Part shown: one piece after another, positions 4,901 through 5,583 of the stretch
Layout of the letters: every line of letters starts with the position of its first letter
How positions within the stretch are numbered: the stretch's first letter is position 1
Source of the DNA: Clostridia bacterium
GTDB taxonomy: Bacteria; Bacillota; Clostridia; Oscillospirales; Acutalibacteraceae
Reading direction: 5' to 3'
DNA: 5,583 nt
Assembly (NCBI GenBank): GCA_017425745.1
Contig: JAFOXT010000482.1
Coordinates: forward strand, 1-5,583
Position numbers and translations under genes: made by a program
The notes under the pieces: generated by a model
The model's database searches: none
The model's input: only the letters and a program-made list of their open reading frames with translations
What the model was told of the DNA's origin: nothing

Positions 4901-4928
4901 CAACTCTTAACTCTTAACTCTCAACACT
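4901..4928 (-). repeat. Right terminal heptad array of the element
   Basis: Four 7-bp units in inverted orientation to the left array: on the minus strand two exact AGAGTTA (4921-4915 and 4914-4908), flanked by AGAGTTG (4907-4901) and AGTGTTG (4928-4922). Equal unit number and length at both ends indicate true terminal repeats of one element rather than chance low complexity. Confidence 0.85.
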
Positions 4929-4952
4929 AAAAAAACGAACGGAGGAATTGAA

Positions 4953-5583
4953 ATGTACAAATTTACAGGCTTTACAGAAAAAGCAAACCGTGCACTTAAC
5001 TCTGCAATTGAAATTGCAGAAAACCTCGGACACACATATATAGGCAGTGAGCATCTTCTTGCAGGTCTTATCCGTGAGGATAACGGCATAGGTAATTCTC
5101 TTTTAAGCTCAAAGGGTATGACGATTCAGCTTTGCGAAACCGCTATCAGAAGAAATGTCGGTGTGGGCATTCCTACCTCACTTTCACCTGAGGATTTCAC
5201 ACCCCGTTGTAAGCATATAATCGAGCAGTCCGTTACCCTTGCACGCAGAGAAAATTCAGGCTATATCGGTACAGAGCATCTTCTTATGGCTCTGCTTTCT
5301 GAGGAGGACTGTCTCGGTAGCCGCATACTTTCTGAAAACGGAATTTCCGTACCCTTGTTGCTTGATGAAATTTCAAAGGGCGCATCAGGCAAGCGCAACT
5401 ACACTTCTGCTCTTTACCCTAAAAAAGGCTCAGGCAAAAGCAGTACACCCTCTCTTGACAAATACGGTCAGGATATTACAGCAAAGGCACTTTCAAACGA
5501 AATTGACCCTGTAATCGGCAGAGAAGAGGAGATTGAAAGAGTCATACAGATTCTGTCCCGCCGCACAAAAAATAACCCTTGCC
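4953..5583 (+). CDS. clpC: ClpC, AAA+ unfoldase of the ClpCP protease (3' end outside window)
   Basis: The first 210 residues of a Clp/Hsp100 ATPase are visible. The N-domain has its two characteristic repeats: FTEKANRALNSAIEIAENLG with YIGSEHLLAGLI (about 7-40) and FTPRCKHIIEQS with YIGTEHLLMALL (about 82-115). E33 and E108 match the two Bacillus ClpC glutamates that bind phospho-arginine. A short Gly/Ser/Lys-rich linker (about 142-166) leads to LDKYGQDITAKA and DPVIGREEEIERVIQILSRR, the entry of the first ATPase domain; the window stops at NNPC, just before Walker A. The start is fixed by GGAGG (4941-4945) 7 nt before ATG. ClpC feeds McsB-tagged or adaptor-bound proteins to ClpP. Unlike in B. 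subtilis, a terminator and a repeat element separate it from mcsB. ClpE or ClpA is less likely given the neighbours and N-domain. Confidence 0.95.
   Translation, partial: MYKFTGFTEKANRALNSAIEIAENLGHTYIGSEHLLAGLIREDNGIGNSLLSSKGMTIQLCETAIRRNVGVGIPTSLSPEDFTPRCKHIIEQSVTLARRENSGYIGTEHLLMALLSEEDCLGSRILSENGISVPLLLDEISKGASGKRNYTSALYPKKGSGKSSTPSLDKYGQDITAKALSNEIDPVIGREEEIERVIQILSRRTKNNPC

Larger units (their letters stand above)
4704..4928. mobile_element. MITE-like palindromic repeat element (non-coding)
   Basis: The 286-base gap between mcsB and clpC is mostly filled by one palindromic unit. Its ends are inverted arrays of a 7-bp motif (4704-4731 and 4901-4928), with an 18-bp perfect inverted match (4717-4734 against 4905-4922). 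Inside are TCGCAGA/TCTGCGA arms (4740-4746 and 4776-4782), an 8-bp hairpin (4822-4840), a 6-bp hairpin (4845-4859) and a repeated GGAGAGGT. No reading frame of note is present. The design fits a non-autonomous mobile or REP/MITE-type repeat; similar CCTCTCC/GGAGAGG hairpin modules are, as far as I recall, common between genes of gut clostridia. No target-site duplication is clear. The flanks TTTTTTTA (4694-4701) and TAAAAAAA (4928-4935) are also inverted copies, so the element may be slightly longer and may supply the terminator's T-run. Confidence 0.65.

Noticed and set aside
4704..4928. Repeated short units as a CRISPR array
   Set aside because: The 7-bp units are contiguous with no spacers, and the two arrays are inverted relative to each other.
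4907..5089. 60-residue minus-strand frame
   Set aside because: Spans the repeat end, the clpC ribosome-binding site and the clpC N-domain; no family features.
5239..5514. 91-residue plus-strand frame
   Set aside because: Out-of-frame shadow within clpC, where the main frame encodes the conserved second N-domain repeat.

Overview
The window looks like a chromosomal segment of a moderately AT-rich Gram-positive Firmicute, most likely a gut-type clostridium (Oscillospiraceae/Ruminococcaceae-like). The basis is a CtsR-McsA-McsB-ClpC protein arginine phosphorylation locus, consensus sigma-A type promoters, strong Shine-Dalgarno sites, a Rieske-tailed FAD oxidoreductase of the clostridial type and a tiny Cys-rich 'HCB'-like protein. 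The genus-level guess is inference only.

Left part (1-2320): the 3' portion of a FAD-dependent oxidoreductase with a C-terminal Rieske [2Fe-2S] domain reads rightward. It overlaps by 21 bp, tail to tail, the end of a complete leftward MATE-family multidrug exporter gene. The MATE gene has a textbook promoter (TTGACA, 16 bp, TATAAT) with an AT-only tract upstream. Before it, also leftward, is a self-contained mini-unit: promoter with an internal 13-bp palindrome, a 47-residue membrane-anchored Cys-rich protein (11 cysteines), and a perfect 9-bp-stem terminator.

Middle (2320-2665): a divergent control region. It may hold a small 54-codon gene of unknown function. It ends in a dense cluster of CtsR heptads (GGTCAAA/AGTCAAA) that flank and overlap a good promoter and the ctsR ribosome-binding site.

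Right part (2666-5583): ctsR, mcsA and mcsB form a tight rightward operon (gaps of 20 and 1 nt) that ends in a Rho-independent terminator right after mcsB. Then comes a roughly 225-bp palindromic MITE-like element whose two ends are inverted arrays of four 7-bp units, and then clpC, cut by the window end just before its first Walker A motif. No tandem CtsR operator is visible directly upstream of clpC. So the protease-chaperone gene appears transcriptionally separated from the regulator/kinase operon, unlike the contiguous Bacillus subtilis arrangement.

How the genes work together: CtsR represses stress genes through its heptad operators. McsB (activated by McsA) is the arginine kinase that inactivates CtsR and tags damaged proteins with phospho-arginine. 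ClpC recognises phospho-arginine through its N-domain and feeds substrates to ClpP. Key residues of this circuit are visible: the McsB CPTNLGTGMR signature and RDxxRA allosteric motif, and both ClpC N-domain glutamates. I see no clearly undescribed multi-gene system. The points most worth attention are the rewired clpC upstream region, the heptad-ended repeat element, the Cys-rich mini-unit, and a changed glycine loop in CtsR.
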